Source: Halodesulfurarchaeum sp. HSR-GB | GTDB lineage: Archaea; Halobacteriota; Halobacteria; Halobacteriales; Halobacteriaceae | Length of the DNA: 64,000 nt | Reading direction: 5' to 3' | Assembly: GCF_031432215.1 (NCBI RefSeq) | Contig: NZ_JAVKGN010000001.1 | Location: 1,054,001-1,118,000, forward strand | In this document: one piece after another, positions 50,682-61,600 of the stretch | Layout: each line of letters starts with the position of its first letter | How positions within the stretch are numbered: position 1 is the first letter of the stretch | Translations under genes and position numbers: made by a program | Notes under the pieces: model-generated | The model's input: only the letters and a program-made list of their open reading frames with translations | Told to the model about the DNA's origin: nothing | The model's database searches: none

Positions 50682-52868
50682 ATGGGCCGACGCAAGAAAA
50701 TCGTCGAACAGTGTGAGCGGCTCATGGACCAGCCGGAGCAGATCCGGAACATCGCCATTGCCGCTCACATCGACCACGGAAAGACCACGCTGACTGACAA
50801 CCTCCTCGCCGGGGCCGGGATGATCTCCGAGGACCTGGCCGGCGAACAACTCGCCATGGACACCGAGGAGGACGAGCAGGAGCGTGGCATCACCATCGAC
50901 GCGGCGAACGTGTCGATGACACACAACTACCAGGACAAGGACTACCTGATCAACCTCATCGACACGCCGGGCCACGTCGACTTCGGGGGCGACGTCACCC
51001 GTGCCATGCGCGCGGTCGACGGGGCGCTCGTGGTCGTCGACGCGGTCGAGGGCACCATGCCCCAGACCGAGACGGTCGTCCGCCAGGCCCTGCGGGAGAA
51101 CGTCAAGCCGGCACTCTTCATCAACAAGGTCGACCGCCTGATCAACGAGCTCCAGGAGGGGCCCGAGGAGATGCAGGAGCGCCTGCAGGAGGTCATCCGG
51201 GACGTCAACGAGCTCATTCGCGGGATGGCCGAGGAACGCTACGAGGAGGACAACTGGAAGGTCAGCGTCCAGGACGGCACCGTGGCCTTCGGCTCGGCGC
51301 TTTACAACTGGGCGATCAGCGCGCCGTCGATGGCCGAGACGGGCATCGACTTCGGGGACGTCATCGAGATGGAACGCAACGACAAGCGCACGGAGCTCCA
51401 CAAACAGTCCCCGCTTTCCGACGTCGTGCTCGACATGGTCGCCGAGCACTTCCCCAATCCGGTCGACGCTCAGCCCGACCGGATTCCAACTGTCTGGCGT
51501 GGAGACGACACCACCCAGCTGGCCAAGGACATGCAGATGGTCAACAAGGACGGCGAGGTCGTCTTCATGGTCACGGACATCTCGATGGACCCCCACGCGG
51601 GCGAGATCGCCACGGGGCGGGTCTTCTCCGGGACGCTCCGTGAGGGTCAGGAACTGTACGTCTCCGGGACGGCCGGCAAGAACCGGCTCCAGTCCGTCGG
51701 GGTCTTCATGGGCGGCGAACGCGAGGAAGTCGAGGCAGTCCCGGCCGGGAACGTCGCTTCGGTCACCGGCCTGAAGGACGCTATCGCCGGGTCGACGGTC
51801 TCCTCGGTGGAGATGACGCCGTTCGAGTCCATCGAGCACATCTCCGAGCCGGTCATCACGAAGTCCATCGAGGCCCAGAAGATGGACGACCTCCCGAAGC
51901 TGATCAAGGTCCTGCAGCAGGTCTCCAAGGAGGACCCGACCATCGGGGTCGAGATCAACGAGGACACCGGCGAGCACCTGATCTCCGGGCAGGGTGAACT
52001 CCACCTGGAGGTCATCACCCAGCGCATCGAGCGCAACCAGGGGATTCCGGTTCGCACGGGCGAACCGATCGTCGTCTACCGCGAGGCCCCGACCCAGGAG
52101 TCCGAAGAGGTCCAGGGCATCTCGCCGAACCGTCACAACCGGTTTTACGTCACGGTCGAGCCCCTCAGCGACGAGCTGATCGACACGATCAAGCTCGGCG
52201 AGGCCTCGATGGACATGCCCGAACAGGAGCGCCGTGAGGCCCTGCAGGAGGCGGGCATGGAGAAGGACACCTCCCAGAACGTCGAGGACATCGTCGGCAC
52301 CAACGTCTTCATCGACGACACGAAGGGGATCCAGCATCTCAACGAGACGATGGAGCTCATCATCGAGGGCCTGGAGGAGGCCCTCGAAGACGGCCCGCTC
52401 GCGGCCGAACCCGTCGAGGGCGCGCTGATCCGACTCCACGACGCGCGGCTCCACGAGGACGCCATTCACCGTGGTCCCGCCCAGGTCATTCCGGCCATGC
52501 GCGAGGCCGTCCACCGGGCGCTCATCGACGCCGAGATCCGCCTGCTCGAACCGATCCAGGACGTCCGGATCGACGTCCCCTCCGAGCACATGGGCGCGGC
52601 CTCCGGCGAGATTCAGGGTCGTCGGGGACGCGTTGATGACATGTACCAGGAAGGCGACCTGATGGTCGTCGAGGGCATCGCCCCGGTCGAGGAGATGATC
52701 GGCTTCTCCTCGGACATTCGCTCGGCCACCGAGGGCCGTGCCTCCTGGAACACCGAGAACGCCGGCTTCCGGGTACTGGTCGATAACCTCCAGCCCGAGA
52801 AGATCACCGAGATCCGCGAGCGCAAGGGCATGAAGACCGAACTGCCCGAGAGCATCAACTACTTCTAG
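50682..52868 (+). CDS. fusA: Translation elongation factor 2 (EF-2)
   Basis: A 728-residue GTPase catalysing translocation. G1 AHIDHGKTT is near residue 28; [16 protein letters not shown] and [11 protein letters not shown] are G3 and G4. Domain IV contains [15 protein letters not shown] with the histidine modified to diphthamide. It is normal length and lies after rps12-rps7 in the archaeal str-type order; EF-1 alpha and rps10, which follow in many archaea, are at 13-14 kb here. Confidence 0.97.
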   Translation: MGRRKKIVEQCERLMDQPEQIRNIAIAAHIDHGKTTLTDNLLAGAGMISEDLAGEQLAMDTEEDEQERGITIDAANVSMTHNYQDKDYLINLIDTPGHVDFGGDVTRAMRAVDGALVVVDAVEGTMPQTETVVRQALRENVKPALFINKVDRLINELQEGPEEMQERLQEVIRDVNELIRGMAEERYEEDNWKVSVQDGTVAFGSALYNWAISAPSMAETGIDFGDVIEMERNDKRTELHKQSPLSDVVLDMVAEHFPNPVDAQPDRIPTVWRGDDTTQLAKDMQMVNKDGEVVFMVTDISMDPHAGEIATGRVFSGTLREGQELYVSGTAGKNRLQSVGVFMGGEREEVEAVPAGNVASVTGLKDAIAGSTVSSVEMTPFESIEHISEPVITKSIEAQKMDDLPKLIKVLQQVSKEDPTIGVEINEDTGEHLISGQGELHLEVITQRIERNQGIPVRTGEPIVVYREAPTQESEEVQGISPNRHNRFYVTVEPLSDELIDTIKLGEASMDMPEQERREALQEAGMEKDTSQNVEDIVGTNVFIDDTKGIQHLNETMELIIEGLEEALEDGPLAAEPVEGALIRLHDARLHEDAIHRGPAQVIPAMREAVHRALIDAEIRLLEPIQDVRIDVPSEHMGAASGEIQGRRGRVDDMYQEGDLMVVEGIAPVEEMIGFSSDIRSATEGRASWNTENAGFRVLVDNLQPEKITEIRERKGMKTELPESINYF

Positions 52869-52923
52869 GCTCCGGGTCCGGCAGGCCTTTACCCGCTCCG
52901 CGGTAACACCCGGGCGAACGAAC

Positions 52924-53652
52924 ATGCAGGGTCAACAGCAGCAGGCCTACGACCGTGGGATCACCATCTTCTCCCCGGACGGACGGCTCTACCAGGTCGA
53001 GTACGCACGTGAAGCGGTCAAACGAGGCACTCCCTCTGTCGGCGTTCGAACCGAGGAGGGCGTCGTCCTCGCGGTGGACAAACGCTCGCGTTCGGAGCTC
53101 ATGGAGCCCGATTCCATCGAGAAGCTTCACAAGGTCGCCGATCACGTCGGCATCGCCAGCGCCGGTCACGTGGCCGACGCACGCCGACTGATCGACTTCG
53201 CCCGTCGCCGTGCGCAGGTCGAGGAACTGCGCTACGAGGAGCCAGTCGGCGTCGAGGTCCTCACCAAAGCCGTGACCGACAACATCCAGCAGTACACCCA
53301 GATGGGCGGCGTGCGCCCGTTCGGGGCCGCTCTGCTGATCGGTGGGGTCTCCGACGGGGAACCCCACCTCTTCGAGACCGATCCCAGTGGCACGCCGAAC
53401 GAGTGGAAAGCCGTCGCCATCGGCGCGGATCGCTCGGACATCCAGGACTATCTGGAAGAGCACTGGACGGCCGAGCTCACCCTGGATGAGGGGATCGAAC
53501 TGGCCCTGGGCGCACTCTCCCACATCCGGGACGAACCGCTTTCGGCCGGTGAACTGGCCCTGGCCGCTATCGAGACGGAGACGGAGGCCTACCGTCGCCT
53601 CGCGGAGGCGGAGATCGCCGATCACCTGGAGGCCGTGGCGGAGGAAGAATGA
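52924..53652 (+). CDS. psmA: 20S proteasome alpha subunit
   Basis: A 242-residue protein with the alpha-type N-terminal helix QAYDRGITIFSPDGRLYQVE, required for ring assembly and gating, and no autocatalytic threonine. The RLYQVEYAREAVKRGTPSVG motif is typical. It assembles in heptameric outer rings that accept substrates from PAN-type ATPases. The next gene encodes the beta subunit and overlaps by four bases. In many haloarchaea the alpha and beta genes are located apart. Confidence 0.96.
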   Translation: MQGQQQQAYDRGITIFSPDGRLYQVEYAREAVKRGTPSVGVRTEEGVVLAVDKRSRSELMEPDSIEKLHKVADHVGIASAGHVADARRLIDFARRRAQVEELRYEEPVGVEVLTKAVTDNIQQYTQMGGVRPFGAALLIGGVSDGEPHLFETDPSGTPNEWKAVAIGADRSDIQDYLEEHWTAELTLDEGIELALGALSHIRDEPLSAGELALAAIETETEAYRRLAEAEIADHLEAVAEEE

Positions 53653-54335
53653 ACGTCGAGGACCCCTACGAGCCCGAACTGGGGTCGCTGCCCGAGTGGG
53701 AGTCGGCCGGTGCGGACACCAAACACACCGAGACCGGGACCACCTCGATCGGCGTCACTACCGCTGATTCGGTCGTGATCGCGACCGATCGGCGGGCAAG
53801 TCTCGGCGGCCGGGTCGTCTCGAACAAGAACGTGACCAAAGTCGAGCAGGTACACGACACTGCGGCGCTGACCATGGTCGGCTCCGTTGGGGGCGCCCAG
53901 TCGTTCATCCGCTCGATCCGCGCCGAGGCGAACCTCTATGAGGCACGCCGGGACAAGCCGATGAAGATCGACGCCCTGGCAACCCTCGCCTCGAATTTCC
54001 TCCGTGGTGGGCCCTTCTTCATGATCAACCCCATCCTCGGTGGCGTGGATGACACCGGGCCACACGTCTACAGTATCGACCCGGCTGGGGGGCTCAGCGA
54101 GGACGAGTACGTCGTGACCGGCAGCGGCATGCAGTTCGCGATGGGTGTGCTCGAACAGGAGTACCGCGAAGATCTCTCCCACGAGGAAGGAATCGAGATC
54201 GCGGCCCGTGCCGTCCAGAGCGCGAGCGAGCGGGATACGGCCAGCGGCAACGGTATCACCATCGCCGAGGTCACGACCGAGGGCGTGGAGATCCACGAAC
54301 ACGAGGATATCGACGACGTCCTCGGTGGGGCCTAA
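53649..54335 (+). CDS. psmB: 20S proteasome beta subunit
   Basis: A 228-residue precursor. The propeptide of 30 residues ends in KHTETG before catalytic Thr31 (TTSIGVTTADSVVIATDRRA), and the active-site Asp and Lys follow in DRRAS and VSNKNVTKVE. It forms the inner proteolytic rings. Translationally coupled to psmA (ATGA overlap). Its stop codon overlaps the stop of the convergent regulator gene by three bases. Confidence 0.96.
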   Translation: MNVEDPYEPELGSLPEWESAGADTKHTETGTTSIGVTTADSVVIATDRRASLGGRVVSNKNVTKVEQVHDTAALTMVGSVGGAQSFIRSIRAEANLYEARRDKPMKIDALATLASNFLRGGPFFMINPILGGVDDTGPHVYSIDPAGGLSEDEYVVTGSGMQFAMGVLEQEYREDLSHEEGIEIAARAVQSASERDTASGNGITIAEVTTEGVEIHEHEDIDDVLGGA

Positions 54336-56203
54336 CGGACCGGTTCGTCCCGCAAGAGGACTGCAAACACTTTCTTCTGGGCCGTTCGCAGATGCTGGAG
54401 GAAGGTTGATTGGGAGATCGCCATCGTCTCGGCGATCTCCTCGCCGGAGTTCTCCCGGGGCCAGTCGAAGAACCCAGCGATGAAAGCCGTATGCAACGCC
54501 TCCCGCTGTCGATCGGTCAGTGACTCTTCGATGGTCGTCCGGACTTCCTCGGCGGTTGGCGTCGGACGCTCGGTCTCGCGTCGGGCCCGGAGTTCGATCG
54601 ACGGATGATCGGTCTGGAGCCCCTCGATCACGGCCCGGACGTTCGCGTTCGGCGAGAGGTGGACTGTCAACCGGGCGCGACCGTCGGCGGCCTCGATGTG
54701 TCGGAGGTCGCCCCCCGCCTCACCGATCGGTCGTGCGAGGGTGGACTCCTGTACCTCGAAGCGAACCTGTAGCTCGGCATCGTCCTCGGTGAGGATGTCG
54801 ACGGTTTCCAGGCTGGGGGTCCCGGCTACGTATTCCCGTATCGATTCGGGTTGGAGTCCCGTGACCGTGAAGTACTGGACGAGCGTGTCGCCCGTTCCGG
54901 GGGTCATCCAGGTGAGTTCCATCGATCCCCCGTCCGCTGTCAGGGCTACCGGGAAGTACGATGGGTCGGTCACCTGGAACTCGATCTCGGTTACACTGTC
55001 CGTCAGGAGTGCCTCCTTGCTCTCGACGGCGTTGATCGCGTACCCGATCGTCTCGCCCAGTTCGGCGAAGACGGCCGTTTCGATGTCCTCGAAAGCGTCA
55101 CCCGCCTCGGTCCCGATACAGAGCACGCCGTACTGGCGGTCGCCGTAGGTGAGCGGGATGGCGACGGTCGCCCGGTATCCCCGATCGAGCCACGGGTCAC
55201 ACCAGTCGGCCTCGGGGTCCGCACAGGTGCTGATCTGGACGGTTCCGGTCCGGGCCGCCGTCCGAAGCGGGTCCGAGCCCTCGAGGTCGTTGATGGCCGC
55301 GATGAGGTCCTCCATGTCAGTGTCGTCGATTCCGGCTTTTGTCCGGGGACGGAGGATCTCGGCGTCGACGGCCTGATCGGAGAGACAGGCGAAGGCGTAC
55401 TGGTCCGAGTTGGCGAACTGCTCGACGACGGCGGTCTCGATGTCCGCCCGGCTATCGGCCTCTACCAGTTCGCGATTGATGTCCCTGAGGACCTCGTTCG
55501 TCCGGTTCAGCGTCGCCAGGCGCTCTTTCTGCTCGGTAATCTGCTCCTTGCGTTCCCGCCGGTCGGTGATGTCGGTGTCGACGGCCACGTATTTCTCCAC
55601 GGCCCCCGAGTCACCGACGATGGGTGCGATCGTCATATCGACCCAGACCTCCTCGCCGGATTTTCGCTCGTTGACGATCTGCCCCTCCCAGATCGAACCC
55701 GCCTCGATCGTCTCCCACATCCCCCGGTAGAAGGCTGGATCGTGGTATCCCGACTTCCACATCGAGGGGTCACGCCCGATGACCTCACCCCGCGTGTATC
55801 CGGTGACCGACTCGACGGCGCGGTTCGCGTAAGTGATCGTGCCGTCGGGTTCAGTGATGAAAATCGCGTGGCCCGCGTGTTCGATGGCCTTCTCGAAGGT
55901 CCGGAGGCGGTCGTTGGTCGCCTGGATCGTCTCCCTGATCGCTTGCTCCTGTTCGACGTACTCCGAGAGGTAGTAGACAGTCAGCACGGCGAGCACGCTG
56001 ACGACCAGCCCGGGCAGTTCGTCGATGCCGGAGGTTCCGGTCTGGTAGCTCAAGATCTGTCTTGATGCCATCAGGCCCAACATTAACGTGAAGAACCCGA
56101 ACCGTCGGTCCTCGACCTGATACAACAGGTAGACCGAGTACCCCAGTCCGATAAGCCGGAGTCCGATCGAGGTCAGGATGACGAGGCCGTCAAGCGGGAA
56201 CAC
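54332..56203 (-). CDS. Bat-type membrane sensor-regulator (PAS-GAF-HTH-10)
   Basis: A 623-residue protein. The first 80 residues hold two or three hydrophobic helices (TSIGLRLIGLGYSVYLLYQV, ELPGLVVSVLAVLTVYYLSE). A PAS domain follows at about 105-225 (HAGHAIFITEPDGTITYANR, with PAC-like VEKYVAVDTDITDRRERKEQ). A GAF domain is at about 250-405 (YRATVAIPLTYGDRQYGVLC), a bacterio-opsin-activator domain at about 415-545, and HTH-10 at the end (LTDRQREALHTAFIAGFFDW, AETMAISQSTFLQHLR). It senses a redox or light-related signal and acts directly on DNA. Its start faces the second respiratory operon, 213 bases away, so it is a candidate regulator of it. Confidence 0.88.
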   Translation of the reverse strand: MFPLDGLVILTSIGLRLIGLGYSVYLLYQVEDRRFGFFTLMLGLMASRQILSYQTGTSGIDELPGLVVSVLAVLTVYYLSEYVEQEQAIRETIQATNDRLRTFEKAIEHAGHAIFITEPDGTITYANRAVESVTGYTRGEVIGRDPSMWKSGYHDPAFYRGMWETIEAGSIWEGQIVNERKSGEEVWVDMTIAPIVGDSGAVEKYVAVDTDITDRRERKEQITEQKERLATLNRTNEVLRDINRELVEADSRADIETAVVEQFANSDQYAFACLSDQAVDAEILRPRTKAGIDDTDMEDLIAAINDLEGSDPLRTAARTGTVQISTCADPEADWCDPWLDRGYRATVAIPLTYGDRQYGVLCIGTEAGDAFEDIETAVFAELGETIGYAINAVESKEALLTDSVTEIEFQVTDPSYFPVALTADGGSMELTWMTPGTGDTLVQYFTVTGLQPESIREYVAGTPSLETVDILTEDDAELQVRFEVQESTLARPIGEAGGDLRHIEAADGRARLTVHLSPNANVRAVIEGLQTDHPSIELRARRETERPTPTAEEVRTTIEESLTDRQREALHTAFIAGFFDWPRENSGEEIAETMAISQSTFLQHLRTAQKKVFAVLLRDEPVR

Positions 56204-56255
56204 GTGTACTGCACGCGACTTGAGCCGCCGAGAGTATAGGCGCGTCGACTCCGGT

Positions 56256-56269
56256 CCAATATCTATTGG
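56256..56269. promoter_or_regulatory. Palindrome CCAATA-TC-TATTGG upstream of the second respiratory operon
   Basis: A perfect palindrome lies between two divergent genes, 53 bases from the regulator start and about 150 from the Fe-S gene start. A half-site TATATTGG recurs at about 56313-56321. The same core CCAATA/TATTGG flanks the promoter of the formate dehydrogenase operon (1705-1744). TTCTTTTTAAGG at about 56275-56286 is a possible TATA element. Regulatory function is inferred. Confidence 0.45.
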
Positions 56270-56416
56270 CCCGTTCTTTTTAAGGCAGCGAAACCCCTCA
56301 CGCTGAACCTATCTATATTGGTCGACCGCTCAGGGGCCTGGATCCCGATGATTACTCTGTATGCACTCACTGACTGACCCACGTCGAACCGACACGCGAC
56401 CGCCGGGAGGGTCGCG

Positions 56417-57418
56417 ATGAGCGTCGACGGCGCTCCGGGGGTACCCGACCTGGATCGGGCCCGGATGGACGAGATGGTAGAGGCCGAGCGGGCGGATCCC
56501 GAGGAGACGCTGGCCGAGGTCGAGTACTCGACGGAGCTTGGCCTGGCCATGGCCGAGGACGCCAAGCGAGTCTCCAGGGGGTCACTTTCGAGCGAGTCCT
56601 TCTGGGCGGCGTACGACGAGCAGGCCAGAGCCGTGTTCGGGGCGGAGTATACTGAGACCCCGAACCCGGCCGTGGACAAGGGTGGGAGTTGCCAGACCAT
56701 CGACGAGCCGGCGGCTGCCCAGCTCTCCTGTTCGGTGGACTCGATGGACGCCGTCGCTGAACAGATCGAGACTCCGGAAAACGGGGACGTTCGGTGGGGC
56801 ATGGTGATCGACCTGCAGAAGTGTGTCGGCTGTGACTCGTGTACGGTCGCCTGCAAGGCGGAGAACCGCACACCGCCCGGGGTCACCTACAACGTCGTCA
56901 TGGAGGAGGAGCACGGGGAGTTCCCCAACACGACCCGGACGAACATCCCCCGCCCCTGCATGCAGTGTGAGAAGCCCTCCTGTGTCCAGGTCTGCCCGGT
57001 CAGCGCGACATACAAGATGGAGAACGGGATCGTCAACATCGATTACGATCGCTGTATCGGCTGTCGGTACTGTATGATCGCGTGCCCGTATGGGGCCCGA
57101 TACCTCGACTTCGGCGGGAGTTACGACGACGAAGTCATGGGGGCCGGTGAAGTGACCAGTCCGGAGTACGGCGTCGATCGAGGGCCCCGCGAGGAGGGCG
57201 AATCGCCGATGGCCAACGCCCGGAAGTGTAGCTTCTGCTATCACCGGCTGGGGCGGGGCGAGGAACCCGCCTGCGTGGAGACATGCATCGGCGACGCCCG
57301 GAACTTCGGGGACCTGAACGATCCGGACAGCGAGGTCTCCCGGATGGCTGATTCCACCCGGGCAACACAGCTGAAAGAGCACACGGGCAACGACCCGAAC
57401 GTGTACTACCTCAAGTGA
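56417..57418 (+). CDS. Respiratory Fe-S subunit, four [4Fe-4S] clusters (PsrB/TtrB-like)
   Basis: A 333-residue protein starting at the ATG at 56417 after GGGAGG. Residues 1-125 are an acidic N-terminal module including MAEDAKRVSRGSLSSESFWA, shared in pattern with the Fe-S protein at 18999. The ferredoxin part has CVGCDSCTVACK, CMQCEKPSCVQVCP, CIGCRYCMIACP and CSFC with a later CVETCIGDAR. It carries electrons between NrfD and the catalytic subunit encoded next. It has no Tat signal of its own, so it would be co-exported with the large subunit. Confidence 0.88.
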   Translation: MSVDGAPGVPDLDRARMDEMVEAERADPEETLAEVEYSTELGLAMAEDAKRVSRGSLSSESFWAAYDEQARAVFGAEYTETPNPAVDKGGSCQTIDEPAAAQLSCSVDSMDAVAEQIETPENGDVRWGMVIDLQKCVGCDSCTVACKAENRTPPGVTYNVVMEEEHGEFPNTTRTNIPRPCMQCEKPSCVQVCPVSATYKMENGIVNIDYDRCIGCRYCMIACPYGARYLDFGGSYDDEVMGAGEVTSPEYGVDRGPREEGESPMANARKCSFCYHRLGRGEEPACVETCIGDARNFGDLNDPDSEVSRMADSTRATQLKEHTGNDPNVYYLK

Positions 57419-57420
57419 CA

Positions 57421-58692
57421 ATGGCGACTGCAAGCTCTCTTCCGAACTTCAATCCGGGTTTCGAAGACAACCGCATCCGGATCGCGTGGTACGGCCTGCT
57501 GGTCCTCACGCTCCTGGTCGGTGCATACGCGACCTACCAGCGCATCGTCGGGGGCATGGCGACCACGAATCTCACCTCGATCACCCCGTGGGGGGCCTGG
57601 GTGGCATTCTACATCTACTTCATCGGGCTCTCGGCGGGCGCCTTCCTCGTGAGCACCCTCGCGAACGTCTTCGAGATGGAGGGGATGGAGAAGATCGATC
57701 GCGACGCGCTGTTCGCGGCGATCATCGCCATGGTCGTCGCGATGTTGTTCGTCTGGATCGACCTCGGCCGGATGGAGCGGATGTACTTCCCCTTCATCTG
57801 GCGACAGCTCACCTCGGCACTGTCCTGGGAAGTGCACGCCTACGTGGCCTACATCGGCGTGTTGACTGCCGAACTGTACTTCTCGATGCGGGCTGATCTG
57901 GTCCGGGTCTCGAATCACGCGTCCGGACTGCGGGGACGAATCGCCGGACTGCTCACGCTGGGCCGCACCAGCCTGAGTGAGAGTGCCATCCAGACCGACC
58001 GCTCGTGGCTCAAACGCATCGGCATCCTCGGGATTCCCCTGGCCATCTTCTTCGTCCACGGCGGGACGGGGATCCTCTTCGCCGGCGTGAAAGCCCGGGC
58101 CTACTGGAACAGTGGCCTCTTCCCGGTCATCTTCGTCGTTTCGGCCCTGCTCTCCGGGACCGCACTGGTCATGGCCGTCTATGTGTTGCGCCGGAAGCTC
58201 TTCGAGGGAAAACCGGTCGATTTGGACCTCCTCGACCGGCTTGGTCAGTTGTTGCTCGGCTTCGTGCTGATCGATGCGGCCTTCACCGCAATCGAGGCCC
58301 TGATCGGCGTGATGTCGCTTGAAGGCGCGCACTTGAGCGCGTGGCTCACGATCGCCCTGGGCAAGATGGCCTGGTCGTTCTGGATCGTGATGGTCGGACT
58401 GGGGTGGGTGGTACCCCTCATCCTGACGAGCCGTCGGTCCTGGCGGCGCCGGCCGATGTTGATGGTGATCGCCGGACTCTCGGTCGTCATCGGGATCGTC
58501 GGTGTCCGGTTCAACATCGTCGTCCCACCGCTGGTGAACCCGGTCATGGAGGGACTCCCAGCCGGTGATTATCTGCCGTCGCTCACCGAGTGGGCCACGA
58601 GCTTCGGAATCGTCGCCGTCGGGCTCCTGATCTATACGCTCGGCGCTGAAGTACTGCCGTTGACCCCGCTAACTGAGGAGGATAACTCATGA
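57421..58692 (+). CDS. NrfD/PsrC-family membrane subunit
   Basis: A 425-residue polytopic membrane protein with about ten hydrophobic helices. ITPWGAWVAFYIYFIGLSAG matches the NrfD family start, and IPLAIFFVHGGTGILFAGVK is the conserved HGG region. It exchanges electrons with quinone and docks the Fe-S subunit. The gene starts two bases after the Fe-S gene and overlaps the catalytic gene by four bases, so all are made together. It is longer than the NrfD at 17997-18992 by almost 95 residues. Confidence 0.88.
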   Translation: MATASSLPNFNPGFEDNRIRIAWYGLLVLTLLVGAYATYQRIVGGMATTNLTSITPWGAWVAFYIYFIGLSAGAFLVSTLANVFEMEGMEKIDRDALFAAIIAMVVAMLFVWIDLGRMERMYFPFIWRQLTSALSWEVHAYVAYIGVLTAELYFSMRADLVRVSNHASGLRGRIAGLLTLGRTSLSESAIQTDRSWLKRIGILGIPLAIFFVHGGTGILFAGVKARAYWNSGLFPVIFVVSALLSGTALVMAVYVLRRKLFEGKPVDLDLLDRLGQLLLGFVLIDAAFTAIEALIGVMSLEGAHLSAWLTIALGKMAWSFWIVMVGLGWVVPLILTSRRSWRRRPMLMVIAGLSVVIGIVGVRFNIVVPPLVNPVMEGLPAGDYLPSLTEWATSFGIVAVGLLIYTLGAEVLPLTPLTEEDNS

Positions 58693-61600
58693 GCACAGAC
58701 GACCGACCCGATGACGAACCGAACGTGTCACGGCGCGAATTCGTGAAGGCGGCTGGCGGCTTCACCGCGCTGTCCGCCGGTGGCGCGGCCGGCGAACTGG
58801 ACTTCTCGTCGCTGTTCGAGGACGAGACCCAGCACTACGTGGGTACCGACTACGACGAGTACGACGCGAGTGACGTCATCCACACGACCTGTGGGCAGTG
58901 CAATACGTTCTGCCCGATCAAGGTCCGACTGGACGACGGCGGAGCCACGAACTCCACCTACACCTCGCTGGTCCGAAAGCTCGCTGGCAACCCCTACTCG
59001 TTTTTGAACACCCAGCCCTTCGCGCAGGTGCCCTACGACAGCGACTTCACCTCCGTCGCCACCGGCGACCTGGCGGGGACCGGCGACGTCTCGACGGACC
59101 GCTGGTCGCTCAACGCGGGTCGGATGTGCCTGAAGGGACAGGCTGGCATCCAGACGGCCTTCGATTCCTATCGGGTCCGGAAGCCGATGAAACGCGTCGG
59201 CGAACGGGGTAGTGACACCTGGAAGACCATCTCGTGGGACCAGGCGATCCAGGAGATCGTCCACGGCGACGAGGACCTCGGCCATCGCGGCCTCGCTGAG
59301 ATGTGGGACTACGTCCCCGAGGAGCAGGTCATGGCCGACAGGGAACAGCTCAGCGACGCCGAATTCGAGGCCAAGTACGAGGACAAACTGATCGATACGG
59401 ACATCCCGGAACTCGGACCTACGGCCAACCAGATCGTCGACGTCGGTGGGTTCCGACGGTTCTTGATCCGGGCGCGGATGTTCCAGGGCTCGTTGGGGAC
59501 GATCAACAGCCACCATCACGCCGGCGTCTGTGGCTTCTCCTCTGTCCTCGGGAACGTCAGGTCACACGCGAACACGAAAAAGCGCCAGTACCCGGACATC
59601 GAGAACACGGAGTACCTGCTGGTCTGGGGCACCAACCCGATGGTCTCGAACAAGGGCCCGACCTGGCTGGCCCCGAAACTCACGAACGCGATCGAATCCG
59701 GCATGCGCATGGACGTGGTCGATCCCCGGATGTCCAAGACCGCAGAGAAGGCAGACACCTGGGTCCCGGTCAAGCCGGGGGCTGACGGCGCGCTGGCGAT
59801 GGGGATGGTCCGGTGGATCCTCGAACACGAGCGGTACGACGAGGACTATCTGACCAATCCCGCCGACGGCCCCGCGGGAGCGGACGGCGAGACCACCTTC
59901 AGCGACGCCACCCACCTCGTGATCACCGACGGCGATCCGACCACCACTCCGAAGGCAAAGACCAAAGCGGCCGAGGCGCTGGGCGTCGAGGGCGATCGAG
60001 CCGTCCTGGACGCGAAGACCGGCGAGGCTGTCCCGGCTGGCGAGGCCGAGACGGGCACACTGGCGGTCGATACGACCATCGAGGGAACGTCGGTCAAGAG
60101 TGTCTTCACGCTCTACCGGGAGCGGGTCTTCGAACACAGCCTCGAGGAGTACGCCGAGATGGCCGGGGTCCCGGCATCCCAGATCGAGACCATCGCCGAC
60201 GAGTTCACGAGCCACGGCAAGCGGGCCGCGATCATGCAGTATCGCGGGCCGTCGATGCACACGAACGGCTTCTACAACACCCGGGCCATCGCGACGCTGC
60301 AGCACCTCATCGGCAACTTTGACTGGAAAGGCGGCCAGATCACGCCGTACGCGAGCTATGGCACCATGGGCGGCCGCTATCAGCTGGGGAACGTCCCGGA
60401 TGGCCGCACGCCCTGGGGGCTGCCGATCACCCGGGCGCTCCACAACGCCGAGGACTTCGAGGGCACCCGACTGTTCCCGGACGAGGACGGTGATCCCTAC
60501 CCCGCGGAACGTCCCTGGTTCCGCCTCGCCCCCCAGCATCAGGTTCAGGAGATCTACCACAGCGCCCAGGACGAGTATCCCTACTCCATCAACGCGCTGT
60601 TCCTGCGGACCTACTCCGAGAACCACGTCATGGCGGCGGCTGGTGGGGACAACATTACCGACGCGTTGCGGGACGAGGACGCCATCGAACTCCTGGTGGC
60701 CTTCGACACCGTCATCGGCGAGATGAGCGAGAACGCCGATTACATCCTCCCCGAGCCGACCTACCTGGAGCGGTGGGAGAACTTCGGCACCTACCCGAAC
60801 AAGCGCCTGGCGGACGACAAGATCAGCCACCCGGCCGTGAGGGTGTTGCCCGACACGAAGCTCTCCGAGCAGGTCCTCATCGACCTGCTGAAGGAGTTGG
60901 AGACGACGACTGGCGAATCCATGCCAGGTGTCGGCGAGGACGCGATCATCGACCAGAACGGGGACACCTGGCCACTTCACGATCCGGAGGACTTCTACCT
61001 CAAGATGACCGCGAACCTGGCCTTCCAGACCAAGACACTCGATCCGGATCGCGCCGCCCTCGAGCAGAGCAACTCACTCCCGCCGGGACTGGACCGCGAG
61101 AGTTTCCCCTACGAGGAAAGTCCCGTGCCGGACGCCGCCGACGACGAACTACAGGCCTTCCGGGAGGCCCACGAGACGGGCCTCGGCGAGTTCTTCGATT
61201 ACGAGGAGTGGAAGGGGAAGGTCAAACCCGAGGAGTGGCGGAAGGTCGTCACCGTTCTCAACCGTGGTGGCCGCTTCGAGGAGCCGATCCCGAACTACGC
61301 CGAGGCCTTCGAGAAGCACGGCTTCGATTACGATTATGCCGAGCGGTACGACCCCTCGAACGCCTACGTGGGGGACAAGATGCGGTACCGCCTCGACGGC
61401 GAGGTGACCTTCTTCAACGAGATCATGCCCGTGGGGAAAGACGCCTACGACGGGACCCACTTCGACCCGCTCCCGAAGGTTACCGACGTGACACACTTCA
61501 ACGGCGACGTCCTCACGCCAGTCACGAGTGACACCGAGCCAGAGCGTCCGCTTCATCTCATCAACTGGAAACCACGAACCCAGGGGATGACACGGACCCA

